A stretch of 64,000 nt of DNA from [Eubacterium] yurii (GTDB lineage: Bacteria > Bacillota > Clostridia > Peptostreptococcales > Filifactoraceae): the NCBI GenBank assembly GCA_900167215.1, contig FUZS01000007.1:1-64000 (forward strand). The letters are read 5' to 3'. Below, piece after piece: positions 18,495 through 26,540 of the stretch. The notes beneath the pieces were generated by a model. The model made no database searches. It saw only the letters and a list, made by a program, of their open reading frames with translations, and was not told the origin of the DNA. Every line of letters begins with the position of its first letter. Positions within the stretch are counted from its first letter, which is position 1. The translations under genes were made by a program, and so were the position numbers.

Positions 18495-19367
18495 TTAATT
18501 AAAAAAACTTAGCTGCTTTACCTCATCTTTTGTTTCAAATCTTCTTAGATAGTCAAATATTTTATTATTATCATGAACAATATCATTTTTTTCACAGAAT
18601 CCATGAAATATTTTCATAAGCTCAACATTGTTATCGCTGTTTATCATATAGCTATTCCCATACTTTCTAATGTACAATTCTTTTAGCTTTGGAAAGTTTT
18701 TATCAAGCTCACTGTAAAAATACTCCCTGTTTCCATCCCTGAGAGTAAGTCCCATGCCAAAACATATTACTCCATAGACCTTTGCTTCTTTGCAATAGTT
18801 TAGTATTCCTAATATATTTTCCTCATTGTCGTTAATAAAAGGTAAGATAGGAATTAGCCAGACAACAGTTGGAATACCTGCATCTCTTAGAGTTTTCAGG
18901 ACTTCAAAGCGTTCTCTTGTAGTTGAAACATTAGGCTCTATAACTTTGCATAATTTTTCATCATAAGTAGTTAGAGTCATCTGTATTACACATTTTGTCT
19001 TTGAATTTATATCTTGAAATATGTCTAAATCTCTTATTATATTAGCAGATTTTGTAATAAGCGTTGCTCCAAAACCATATCTCTTTATCAGTTCGAGAGC
19101 TTTTCTTGTGTAATTTAGTTTTAATTCTTCACGAATATATGGATCAGTCATAGAACCCATTCCAATCATACATTTTTTTCTTTTTCGTTTCAGAGCCTCT
19201 TCCAAAAGATAAATTCCATTTCCTTTTACTTCAACATCTTCAAATCTGTGATTCATCTGATAACACTTACTTCTTGAATCACAGTAAATACATCCATGAG
19301 TACAACCTCTAAACAAATTCATACCGTTTTTTGATGAGAGAATTCCTTTTACTTTAGCAAAATGCAA
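18495..19367 (-). CDS. SPL-like radical-SAM protein
   Basis: A 290-residue radical-SAM protein with the 4Fe-4S motif CTHGCIYC near residue 22, followed by DSRSKCYQM. The overall pattern (FRGCTHGCIYCDSR, then MGSMTDPY and MTLTTYDEKL) fits the group annotated as spore-photoproduct-lyase-like or Rv2578c-like radical-SAM proteins. True photoproduct lyase activity is not demonstrated by this similarity. The start is TTG at 19367, set by AAGGAG 6 nt upstream; no ATG fits. It lies 16 bp after the ClbS-like gene and is probably in the same operon. Confidence 0.88.
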   Translation of the reverse strand: MHFAKVKGILSSKNGMNLFRGCTHGCIYCDSRSKCYQMNHRFEDVEVKGNGIYLLEEALKRKRKKCMIGMGSMTDPYIREELKLNYTRKALELIKRYGFGATLITKSANIIRDLDIFQDINSKTKCVIQMTLTTYDEKLCKVIEPNVSTTRERFEVLKTLRDAGIPTVVWLIPILPFINDNEENILGILNYCKEAKVYGVICFGMGLTLRDGNREYFYSELDKNFPKLKELYIRKYGNSYMINSDNNVELMKIFHGFCEKNDIVHDNNKIFDYLRRFETKDEVKQLSFFN

Positions 19368-19383
19368 TTTAGTCTCCTTTAGC

Positions 19384-19926
19384 TTATTTATTCTTACAAT
19401 TTCTCTGATGTGCCTTTATTTTTTTCATAGCCCAATCATAGTGACTTGATGTACTGCTTACAAAATAAGAGCCAAGTGTAGTTCCTCCTGTCCATTTATA
19501 AAAACCTTTGGAAAAAAGTTGCTCATTGTTAAAGTTTTCTATCAAGTTCATAACATCACTATGAGATTTTTCAAGCATGTCCTTAGCCTTACTCAAAGAT
19601 GTGCTTTGATGTTTCTTCCAAAACTCTACATTCATCTCTCCATAAGTTTTCCAGTTATAAGGCTCTGGTAAAAATGCCTTATTTTCTCCTTTTTGATTTG
19701 CTTTTACCCAGTCTAAAATAAGTTGATGCCATTCAAAAAGATGTATTAAGATATCCCTTAGGTTCTTATCCCTTTTCCAATGTGCCTCTTTCTTTTTTTC
19801 ATCAGAAGAAAAGTCAAAAGGAGTGTTTAATTCTTCTTCTTTCATATTTAAAATTAGTAAATTAAGTTTTCTGTAATTTTCAGCTGCTGCACTTATTAAA
19901 TCTTCCTTAGTCGTCGGTCTTGGCAT
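19384..19926 (-). CDS. ClbS/DfsB-family four-helix-bundle protein
   Basis: A 180-residue DinB-like protein of the ClbS/DfsB (DUF1706) family, with the characteristic start MPRPTTKEDLISAAAENYRK, then RDILIHLFEWHQLILDW and the C-terminal TLGSYFVSSTSSHYDWA. ClbS of colibactin producers protects cells by hydrolysing the cyclopropane warhead; most homologues occur in non-producers and have unknown substrates. AGGAGG precedes the ATG, and the GyrI-like gene ends 9 bp upstream. Confidence 0.9.
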   Translation of the reverse strand: MPRPTTKEDLISAAAENYRKLNLLILNMKEEELNTPFDFSSDEKKKEAHWKRDKNLRDILIHLFEWHQLILDWVKANQKGENKAFLPEPYNWKTYGEMNVEFWKKHQSTSLSKAKDMLEKSHSDVMNLIENFNNEQLFSKGFYKWTGGTTLGSYFVSSTSSHYDWAMKKIKAHQRNCKNK

Positions 19927-19935
19927 TTTACCCTC

Positions 19936-20550
19936 CTATTTTACATCATATCTAAGTATGGTTTTTAGCTTTTCTTCTGCAGTTCTGTTTTTGTTGCTGA
20001 GATATATTTCTCTATGCGAATTACTTATTCGGCTTAGATTTACTTTACTTGCAAGTTCATCCATCTTTAAAAAGGACTGTGGCTCATCATCGTAACTTCC
20101 AAGATGTAGAATCTGAATTGCCTTTCCTCCTTTTATCTCATCAAATGCTATCTCATCATACAAGACATTAGGCTTTTTCTTCTTTACAATATCAAGAGCA
20201 TTTAAATATATCTCCTCTGATATAAAATCAGATTGTTTAATCATAATATTGTATTTAAGTTTGCTCTTATCACTTCTGCCTTCTTCCCACTCTTGCCATA
20301 TCCCTTCCAATGGAAATACTGTAAAATCTGTAAACTTTTTATCATCTTCATCTTTCATTATAGACTTATAATACATCTTTATACCGTAGGCAAGGGAATA
20401 AAGAGCAGACACCCTATTTGAAAAATCTTCCATATTAGGATTACCGCTACCACTAAGCATTATAAATTTTTGATTTGGCACTTCAATTACTTCCGCCTTT
20501 TGCTTTGCTCCATAGATATTTTTTTCAAGTTTTTTCCACTCGTATTTCAT
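19936..20550 (-). CDS. GyrI-like small-molecule-binding domain protein
   Basis: The 204-residue protein begins MKYEWKKLEKNIYGAKQKAE and contains the GyrI-like/SOUL-type fold seen in lone GyrI-like proteins (about residues 20-200), without any DNA-binding domain. Some members of this family hydrolyse cyclopropane-bearing genotoxins; others only bind drugs. AAGGAG lies 7 nt before the ATG. It heads the small operon GyrI-ClbS-radical SAM, with a family A repeat 55 bp upstream. Confidence 0.85.
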   Translation of the reverse strand: MKYEWKKLEKNIYGAKQKAEVIEVPNQKFIMLSGSGNPNMEDFSNRVSALYSLAYGIKMYYKSIMKDEDDKKFTDFTVFPLEGIWQEWEEGRSDKSKLKYNIMIKQSDFISEEIYLNALDIVKKKKPNVLYDEIAFDEIKGGKAIQILHLGSYDDEPQSFLKMDELASKVNLSRISNSHREIYLSNKNRTAEEKLKTILRYDVK

Positions 20551-20605
20551 AGTATCTTCTCCTTGTAGATAATAAATTTAGTATCAAATATTATTTTAAA
20601 ATTTA

Positions 20606-20719
20606 TACTAATCACCATTTATAAAGCCAAGATTATTATTTTAGAAAATTATCCGTTTTACAAATTATCAATAATCTTGCTATACTAAAATTACACGTCT
20701 TTTGATAGGTATTTAGTGT
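20606..20719 (+). repeat. Family A repeat (IS630-derived MITE), copy 4
   Basis: Starts TACTAATCACCATTTATAAA. The right end is mutated (TATTTAGTG instead of TTTTTAGTA). It lies between the WYL regulator and the GyrI-like gene. Confidence 0.78.
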
Positions 20720-20777
20720 AAAAAATTATACAGGCATGCTTTAATTTATTATACAGGAGAAAACTTGTCACCTTTTG

Positions 20778-21677
20778 TCATATTTTATAAATATTTTTCA
20801 TCTTTTCTATCATGTCCCTTATTTTTTCTCTTATTTCTACAGGTTCCAATACCTCTGCCATATCTCCATAAGAAAAAATATAACTGTACAAGTTGTAGTC
20901 ACTTGGCATTTCTATTTGAGCGTATAGATTTCCCTCATCATCTTCTCTTATCTCAGGGCTTAGCTCATCATATACTCTAAAGGCGACTTTTTTGTCGAAT
21001 TTTACCTTTACACGAATCAGTTTTTCATATTTTATCTCTTTTTTCAGTATCACATCTTCAAAATCATCATCAAAGCTGCTTGAAAGTATAACCAAATTTT
21101 TAATTCTGGATAATTTGAAATATCTAAACTCATTTCTAAGTAGGCAAAAAGCGTATAAATACCAGTCCTGTCCTTTAAAAAGCAGTCTTACTGCTTTTGC
21201 ACTTCTATTCGTTTCACTTTTATTGGTAGCAAAGTATGAAAATGAAATTATCTTTTTGTTTAATATTGCAGATTTTAAAAGATTAAAAGTCTCTTCTTTA
21301 ATTTTATTATTTTGCCAGTTGTTAAAATCCACTTCTATCCAATTTGTATTTTTCACCTTAAAGAGAGCTGATAACTTAGTCAAAAGTCCATCCCCAAATA
21401 TATTGCCTGTGCCGTCAAAATTATGAAGTGATATCATTATCAAATTTTTTTCATCTTCAGTGAGCAGTGAATTACTAAGGACGAATTCTTCGGCAATTTC
21501 TATACCTCCTCCCTTGCCTTGCAAGGCATAGATAGGTATACCGGCACTACTTAGAGAGTCTATATCTCTGTAAATAGTCCTAACTGAGACTTCAAACTTT
21601 TCCGAAAGTTCATTTGCTGTCACTCTTCCCTTTTCCAATATGTAATAAAGTATACGAAATAATCTGCTATCCTTCAT
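20778..21677 (-). CDS. YafY-type HTH/WYL-domain transcriptional regulator
   Basis: A 299-residue protein with an N-terminal winged HTH (LFRILYYILEKGRVTANELS, then SVRTIYRDIDSLSSAGIPI, about residues 5-60). The WYL ligand-sensing domain follows (about 140-215, with RLLFKGQDWYLYAFCLLRNE) and a C-terminal WCX region. WYL regulators sense small molecules or nucleic acids and often control defence genes. It lies upstream of the GyrI-ClbS-radical SAM genes on the same strand and is their likely regulator; that link is inference. Confidence 0.92.
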   Translation of the reverse strand: MKDSRLFRILYYILEKGRVTANELSEKFEVSVRTIYRDIDSLSSAGIPIYALQGKGGGIEIAEEFVLSNSLLTEDEKNLIMISLHNFDGTGNIFGDGLLTKLSALFKVKNTNWIEVDFNNWQNNKIKEETFNLLKSAILNKKIISFSYFATNKSETNRSAKAVRLLFKGQDWYLYAFCLLRNEFRYFKLSRIKNLVILSSSFDDDFEDVILKKEIKYEKLIRVKVKFDKKVAFRVYDELSPEIREDDEGNLYAQIEMPSDYNLYSYIFSYGDMAEVLEPVEIREKIRDMIEKMKNIYKI

Positions 21678-21876
21678 ATTCTTCTCACCCCTATCCGCAA
21701 TTATACCATAATATAAGACATTTACATAGTTTATAAAATTAAGCTAAATCCAAAAAATATATATTTTATTAAAATACGATTAATTCAACTATAAACATAC
21801 ATAATGTTTTTTTCTAAATTCTAAAACAAAGTTATTTACTTATTTAGAACACAATATAAAAAATTGAAAAAATATA

Positions 21877-21912
21877 TTGACTATACCTTTTAGGTATGTT
21901 ACAATAAGGTAT
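21877..21912 (+). promoter_or_regulatory. padR promoter with overlapping operator
   Basis: TTGACT (21877-21882) and TACAAT (21900-21905) are separated by 17 bp. The spacer contains the palindrome ATACCTTTTAGGTAT (21883-21897), and a further half-site AGGTAT lies at 21907-21912. This is the standard layout for autoregulation by a PadR dimer. GGAGG follows at 21918-21922. Confidence 0.8.
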
Positions 21913-21928
21913 ATTACGGAGGTGGAAA

Positions 21929-22534
21929 ATGGATAAAATAATTTTAGGAATTTTGATGTTAAACAGAATGACAGCATACGAAATCAAAAATGTCATTAAA
22001 TTAAGTTACAAATCTATATGCAGCGACAGTCTCGGAAGTATACAGGCTGCTCTTAAAAAACTCTTTGACTTGGAGATGGTAACTTTTGAAGAAGTTGTAG
22101 AAAACGGAGTAAACAAAAAAAGATATGCAATTACAAAATTAGGACAGGCGGAATTACTTGAATGGTTGAAGATTCCAATAGATAATTCAAAAACAAGAAA
22201 TATTGAACTTGCCAAAATTATCTTCTTAGGTTATTCGCAAAGAGAACAACAGGAACTTATGATTGATAAAGTTATTCTTTCTTTGGAAGAAGAATATGAG
22301 TCATTATTGAAGTCAAAAAAATCAATAGATGTTACAAGCGAACTATCTCAACTTGAAAGCTATCTAAATAAGGATGAGCAGTATAGAGAAAGATTCCTAT
22401 CACTGTGTAAAGATGAGGGAATTCCTGAAAAAATAAAGGAGATAAGTAAATTTTCTTATGCAACATTGGATTATGGTATTGAACTTTTGAAGTTTAACAT
22501 AAAGTGGTTCAAAAAGTTTAAGAAAAATCTGTAA
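21929..22534 (+). CDS. PadR-family transcriptional regulator
   Basis: A 201-residue protein with an N-terminal winged helix (ILGILMLNRMTAYEIKNVIK, then SLGSIQAALKKLFDLEMVTF and KKRYAITKLGQAELLEWL). A C-terminal helical dimerisation region follows (about 95-200). PadR proteins repress neighbouring genes and release DNA on ligand binding. It is 54 bp upstream of the CPBP genes on the same strand, and its own promoter carries a matching palindrome, so it probably controls itself and the protease genes. Confidence 0.92.
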   Translation: MDKIILGILMLNRMTAYEIKNVIKLSYKSICSDSLGSIQAALKKLFDLEMVTFEEVVENGVNKKRYAITKLGQAELLEWLKIPIDNSKTRNIELAKIIFLGYSQREQQELMIDKVILSLEEEYESLLKSKKSIDVTSELSQLESYLNKDEQYRERFLSLCKDEGIPEKIKEISKFSYATLDYGIELLKFNIKWFKKFKKNL

Positions 22535-22588
22535 TTCGACAAATGAGTAAACCTTTGTATTATCGAGTCGAATAAAAGGTGATTTAAT

Positions 22589-22780
22589 ATGTATGACGGG
22601 AAAAATATTAAACAGCATATCATTAACTTTGCAATTATCTGCACCATCGTAGCTTGGGCATTTTTCTTAATAGACGCCCTTAGAAATCCGTCAGATTATA
22701 AAAATATAGGAATTGCAATGAGAGTTCTCATATGGTTTATAGATTTAGTTAAAAAAATTGTAACTTTAATATTATTCTGA
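22589..22780 (+). pseudogene. Truncated tandem copy of the CPBP protease gene
   Basis: A 63-residue ORF whose start (MYDGKNIKQHIINFAIICTI) is an altered copy of the start of the following gene (MYDERKIKRNIIIFTVFSTL). The Shine-Dalgarno region AAAGGTGATTTAA is also shared. It matches only the first 50 or so residues, keeps one membrane segment and lacks all catalytic motifs. I read it as the remains of a tandem duplication; a short translated membrane peptide is still possible. Confidence 0.75.
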
Positions 22781-22797
22781 TTAAAAGGTGATTTAAG

Positions 22798-23667
22798 ATG
22801 TATGATGAAAGAAAAATTAAGCGTAATATAATTATCTTCACAGTTTTTTCCACTCTTTGTGGATGGATAGGTTATTTGATAGATGTATCAACTAATCAAG
22901 CTAATTACGAAAATATAGGAACAACAACAGGAGAAGGCGGCTCCTTAGGGCTTTTAATATGGCTTGTATCTCCTCTGATTTGTACAATAATTCTCCGTAC
23001 ATTTGGAGGAGACGGTTGGAAAAATGCAGGATTTGCTCCTAACTTTAAAGAAAATAAGATGATGTACTTGGTGAGTTTTTTGATATATCCTTCGGTTACT
23101 ATAATAGTTATTTTACTCGGGACAATTACAGGCAGTATAAAATTCCCAAGCACTAATATAGCCATTGGAAGCTATATAGGTATATTACTCGTTCAAATTG
23201 CAGCTCAATTTATAAAAAATATATTTGAAGAATCAGTTTGGAGAGCATATCTTACAAATCAGCTATTAAAACTGAAAATATCAGACTTTAAACTTTATCC
23301 GCTTGTTGGGTGCATATGGTGGATTTGGCATCTTCCTTACATCATGATATTTTTGTCAGAAGGCGAAATCAACAAAGCTCTACCTGTTGGAAGAGTCCCA
23401 TTTTTTCTAATAGGTCTTGTAGTGGTAATATCTTGGAGTGTAATGTATACCGAAATTTTCAGAATTACCAAGTCGCTATGGCCTTTAGTCATTGCACATA
23501 CTATGGAAGATGCCGTGATAAACCCTCTACTATTGCTTGAAATAGTGACTGTAGAAAAAAGTCATGCTCTTTTCTTCTCACTTTCCTTAGGTATAATTCC
23601 AACTATACTTTATCTTATAGTAGGCTTAACTATCCGCAGATGGAGAATAAAACAGGAACAAATTTAA
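22798..23667 (+). CDS. CPBP-family intramembrane glutamic endopeptidase
   Basis: A 289-residue membrane protein with about eight hydrophobic segments. The Abi/CPBP motifs are present: EESVWRAYL (motif 1, EExxxR, near residue 144), WWIWHLPYI (motif 2) and HTMEDAVINP (motif 3). Bacterial members include bacteriocin self-immunity proteins and CaaX-type proteases. Control by the upstream PadR gene suggests induction by a membrane-active or toxic compound, which is inference. Confidence 0.9.
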   Translation: MYDERKIKRNIIIFTVFSTLCGWIGYLIDVSTNQANYENIGTTTGEGGSLGLLIWLVSPLICTIILRTFGGDGWKNAGFAPNFKENKMMYLVSFLIYPSVTIIVILLGTITGSIKFPSTNIAIGSYIGILLVQIAAQFIKNIFEESVWRAYLTNQLLKLKISDFKLYPLVGCIWWIWHLPYIMIFLSEGEINKALPVGRVPFFLIGLVVVISWSVMYTEIFRITKSLWPLVIAHTMEDAVINPLLLLEIVTVEKSHALFFSLSLGIIPTILYLIVGLTIRRWRIKQEQI

Positions 23668-23682
23668 AAAACATATTAATAT

Positions 23683-24810
23683 TTAAACATCCAAGTCAGT
23701 TGTTATCTTAAGAGAATAAGTTGGATAAAGCTCAGATATAGACTCTGTCAATATAGACAGGGCCTTTTCTTTTTCTATGTCAAAGCTGATGACTACATCA
23801 AGTCTTATACTTTTTTCTTCCATATCCACATAAAATCCATGCATTTGCAATGCCCAATCAAATGAAAGAACTTTTTCTTTTACAGTATTTTTAATCACTG
23901 CTACCTCTTCATTTGAGGTGTTATGTGAATAAACTCCCACTCCTGTAAGTATTACTCCGCTTTGTTGATAGACCTTTGCTTCTATCTTACGTGTCAACAC
24001 ATCAACTTCATCCACTGTCATGGTATCGTCAAGCTCTATATGGACACTTGCATAATTTTTACTTGGTCCGAAGTTGAAGATTATAAGGTCATATACTCCC
24101 CTTACTTCTTTTTCTTCAGCTATAATATTCTTTATTTTATCAGTATCCTCCTTGTCACTTCTCTTGCCTAATATCTCACTAATTGTTTCAGTCATCATCT
24201 CTATTCCTGCCTTTACAATGAAAATTGAGATAAGTACACCTACATATGCCTCAAGAGAAATATCAAAGGCAAGGTAGATTATAGCTGATGCCAAGACTGA
24301 GGCGGATATTAGGGCATCAAAAAGCGCATCAGAACCTGAGGCTATCAAGGCTCCTGAATTATGCTTTACACCTTGCTTTTTGACATATTTTCCAAGTAAT
24401 ACTTTGACAAGAACAGCAACTGCAATAATAACAAGCGATATTGTGTCATAGCTGGCTTTTTCAGGACTTATTATTTTTTTAAATGATTCTACCAGAGATG
24501 TAATACCTGCATACAAAACTATTGCCGCTACTACCATTGAGCTGATATATTCTATCCTCCCATGCCCAAGCGGATGTTTCCTATCAGGTTGTTTTGCTCC
24601 AAGTTTTGTACCTATGATGGTAATAACGGAAGAAAGAGCATCAGATATATTGTTTACAGCATCTAATGTTATAGCAATAGAATTTGAAATTAAACCGATT
24701 ATTGCCTTAAAAACTGCAAGCATGACATTTGTTCCTATTCCTATAATACTTGTCCTTATAATTGCTCTTTCTCTCTTTTGAGCAAGGATTTCAATAGATT
24801 CATTTGACAT
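23683..24810 (-). CDS. Cation diffusion facilitator (CDF) family metal transporter
   Basis: A 375-residue CDF protein: six membrane segments within residues 15-205, then a cytoplasmic C-terminal domain (from about 210). The transmembrane metal site is suggested by LDAVNNISDALSS; HPLGHGRIEY marks the loop after TM2, and SGSDALFDALISA lies in TM5. CDF proteins export Zn2+, Fe2+ or Mn2+ by proton antiport. The C-terminal part is longer than in FieF and seems to hold two copies of the dimerisation fold. AAGGAG precedes the ATG. It converges with the CPBP gene. Confidence 0.93.
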   Translation of the reverse strand: MSNESIEILAQKRERAIIRTSIIGIGTNVMLAVFKAIIGLISNSIAITLDAVNNISDALSSVITIIGTKLGAKQPDRKHPLGHGRIEYISSMVVAAIVLYAGITSLVESFKKIISPEKASYDTISLVIIAVAVLVKVLLGKYVKKQGVKHNSGALIASGSDALFDALISASVLASAIIYLAFDISLEAYVGVLISIFIVKAGIEMMTETISEILGKRSDKEDTDKIKNIIAEEKEVRGVYDLIIFNFGPSKNYASVHIELDDTMTVDEVDVLTRKIEAKVYQQSGVILTGVGVYSHNTSNEEVAVIKNTVKEKVLSFDWALQMHGFYVDMEEKSIRLDVVISFDIEKEKALSILTESISELYPTYSLKITTDLDV

Positions 24811-24994
24811 ATGGTATCTCCTTGAATATTTCTTTTACTTATCTTTTTCCCTTAATTTAACAATATATTCAATATAATTGTATAGCTATGGTTATAGATG
24901 GTCAATAAAGCAAAGTAAACATAGGCTTTATAGCTTATTGAACTTTTTTGCAATAATTATTTGTATTTCTACGACTATATTTAATCTTTTTTTA

Positions 24995-25023
24995 TTGCAA
25001 AAAAAATTTTTTTGTGCTATCAT
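24995..25023 (+). promoter_or_regulatory. Possible promoter of the pan operon
   Basis: TTGCAA (24995-25000) and TATCAT (25018-25023) are spaced by 17 bp. This would give a leader of about 215 nt ahead of panD. It is prediction only; the region is very AT-rich. Confidence 0.4.
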
Positions 25024-25132
25024 ACAACTTGGAGATAGTATTTGAATATAAAACTATACTCTTTAACATCATAATAAATATTAAATTTAAAAAAGAGCTT
25101 ATATATTTAATAAGACTCAAATATTAATTTTA

Positions 25133-25235
25133 GTTTGCCTTTGCAAACACTAATTTCTTATGCTTATTAGTATGTAGCTTTTATTTTCTATAATTTTTTA
25201 TTTAATTATAGACAGTTAAAGCTACTTATTTTTTT
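25133..25235 (+). promoter_or_regulatory. Three-hairpin leader ending in a terminator-like stem, upstream of panD
   Basis: Hairpin 1: GTTTGC-CTTT-GCAAAC (25133-25148). Hairpin 2: ACTAAT with ATTAGT (25149-25171). Hairpin 3: GTAGCTTT (25174-25181) with AAAGCTAC (25218-25225), enclosing CTATAATT (25188-25195) with AATTATAG (25204-25211). A T7 run follows at 25229-25235, directly before the panD Shine-Dalgarno. This is the form of a transcription attenuator. It matches no riboswitch class I know. Confidence 0.6.
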
Positions 25236-25246
25236 AGGAGGGATTT

Positions 25247-25630
25247 ATGAATATAGAAATGTTACAAGGTAAAATTCATAGAGCCACCGTTACTCAAGCC
25301 GCACTGGACTATGTTGGCAGTATTACCATAGATGAAGCCTTATTAGAGGCATCTTCAATTAGGGAATATCAAAAGGTTCAGGTTGTGGATGTGAATAACG
25401 GGAATCGCTTAGAAACTTACACTATTGCCGGAGAAAGAAACAGTGGCATTATCTGCTTAAACGGAGCTGCTGCCAGATGTGTTTCTCAAGGAGATAAGGT
25501 CATCATCATGGCTTATTCGTCATATAGTCAAGATGATTTGAAGGATTATAAACCTAAGGTTGTTTTTGTAGATGATAATAATAAGATAGAAAAAATTTCA
25601 TCTTATGAAAAACACGGAAAGTTATATTAA
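25247..25630 (+). CDS. panD: Aspartate 1-decarboxylase
   Basis: The 127-residue pyruvoyl enzyme makes beta-alanine from aspartate for pantothenate. It is made as a proenzyme and cleaves itself between Gly and Ser; the site [14 protein letters not shown] is at the expected place (Ser25). [18 protein letters not shown] and [16 protein letters not shown] are typical core motifs. AGGAGG is 8 nt before the ATG. It is the first gene of panD-panC-transporter. Confidence 0.96.
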   Translation: MNIEMLQGKIHRATVTQAALDYVGSITIDEALLEASSIREYQKVQVVDVNNGNRLETYTIAGERNSGIICLNGAAARCVSQGDKVIIMAYSSYSQDDLKDYKPKVVFVDDNNKIEKISSYEKHGKLY

Positions 25631-25696
25631 AATTTAAATATTTACATTGATGTCAAAGACTATCTCTAAAAATAAATCATTATTAAGGAGATTGCA

Positions 25697-26536
25697 ATGA
25701 AAGTTATTAAAAAAATCGCTGAACTAAGAAGCCTACTTCAAGACTACAAAAAAGAAGGAAAAACTATAGGTCTTGTACCGACTATGGGATATTTACATAG
25801 AGGGCATGCCTCTTTAATTCAAAGAGCTGCTCAAGAAAATGATATTGTCGTTGTATCTGATTTTGTCAATCCGATTCAATTTGGACCAAATGAAGATTTG
25901 GCGACTTATCCAAGAGATATTGAGGCTGACACTAAATTAGCTGAGGAAGTTGGAGCTGATTTTATTTTTCATCCTGAAGTTGAAGAAATGTATCAGGACA
26001 AATGTGCCTTTACTGACATAGAATTGTTGTCTGACAACCTCTGCGGTCTAAGAAGACCAAGTCATTTTAGAGGTGTGTGCACTGTTTGTACCAAGCTTTT
26101 TAATATTGTTGGACCTGATCGTGCTTATTTTGGACAAAAAGATGCGCAACAGTTAGCCATTATTAAAAAATTAGTATTTGATCTCAATTTTCCTATTGAA
26201 ATAGTGCCTTGCCCAATTATAAGAGAAGAAGACGGTTTGGCTCTTTCTTCAAGAAATACTTACTTATCAGCAGATGAAAGAAAGGCTGCACTTTGTCTAT
26301 CAAAGGCAATTTTCCAAGGAGAAAAACTTGCAAAAGAAGGCAGGGATTTAAGCGAAGTTTTGTCTAAGATGAACGAAATAATAAGCAGTGAGCCTCTGGC
26401 AAAGATAGACTATATCAAGGCTGTTGATTTTAAGACTATTAAAGATGTAAGCTCTTTTGAGCAGGAAACTTTGATAGCAATAGCTGTCTATATCGGTAAA
26501 ACAAGACTTATAGACAATTTTATTCATAGGGGGTGA
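25697..26536 (+). CDS. panC: Pantoate--beta-alanine ligase (pantothenate synthetase)
   Basis: The 279-residue enzyme joins pantoate and beta-alanine using ATP. The HIGH-type motif is MGYLHRGHASLI (residues about 31-42). VVSDFVNPIQFGPNEDLATYPR and the KMSKS-like segment LALSSRNTYLS are present. It uses the beta-alanine made by PanD. Neither panB (ketopantoate synthesis) nor panE (reduction to pantoate) is nearby. Confidence 0.97.
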   Translation: MKVIKKIAELRSLLQDYKKEGKTIGLVPTMGYLHRGHASLIQRAAQENDIVVVSDFVNPIQFGPNEDLATYPRDIEADTKLAEEVGADFIFHPEVEEMYQDKCAFTDIELLSDNLCGLRRPSHFRGVCTVCTKLFNIVGPDRAYFGQKDAQQLAIIKKLVFDLNFPIEIVPCPIIREEDGLALSSRNTYLSADERKAALCLSKAIFQGEKLAKEGRDLSEVLSKMNEIISSEPLAKIDYIKAVDFKTIKDVSSFEQETLIAIAVYIGKTRLIDNFIHRG

Positions 26537-26540
26537 GGTC

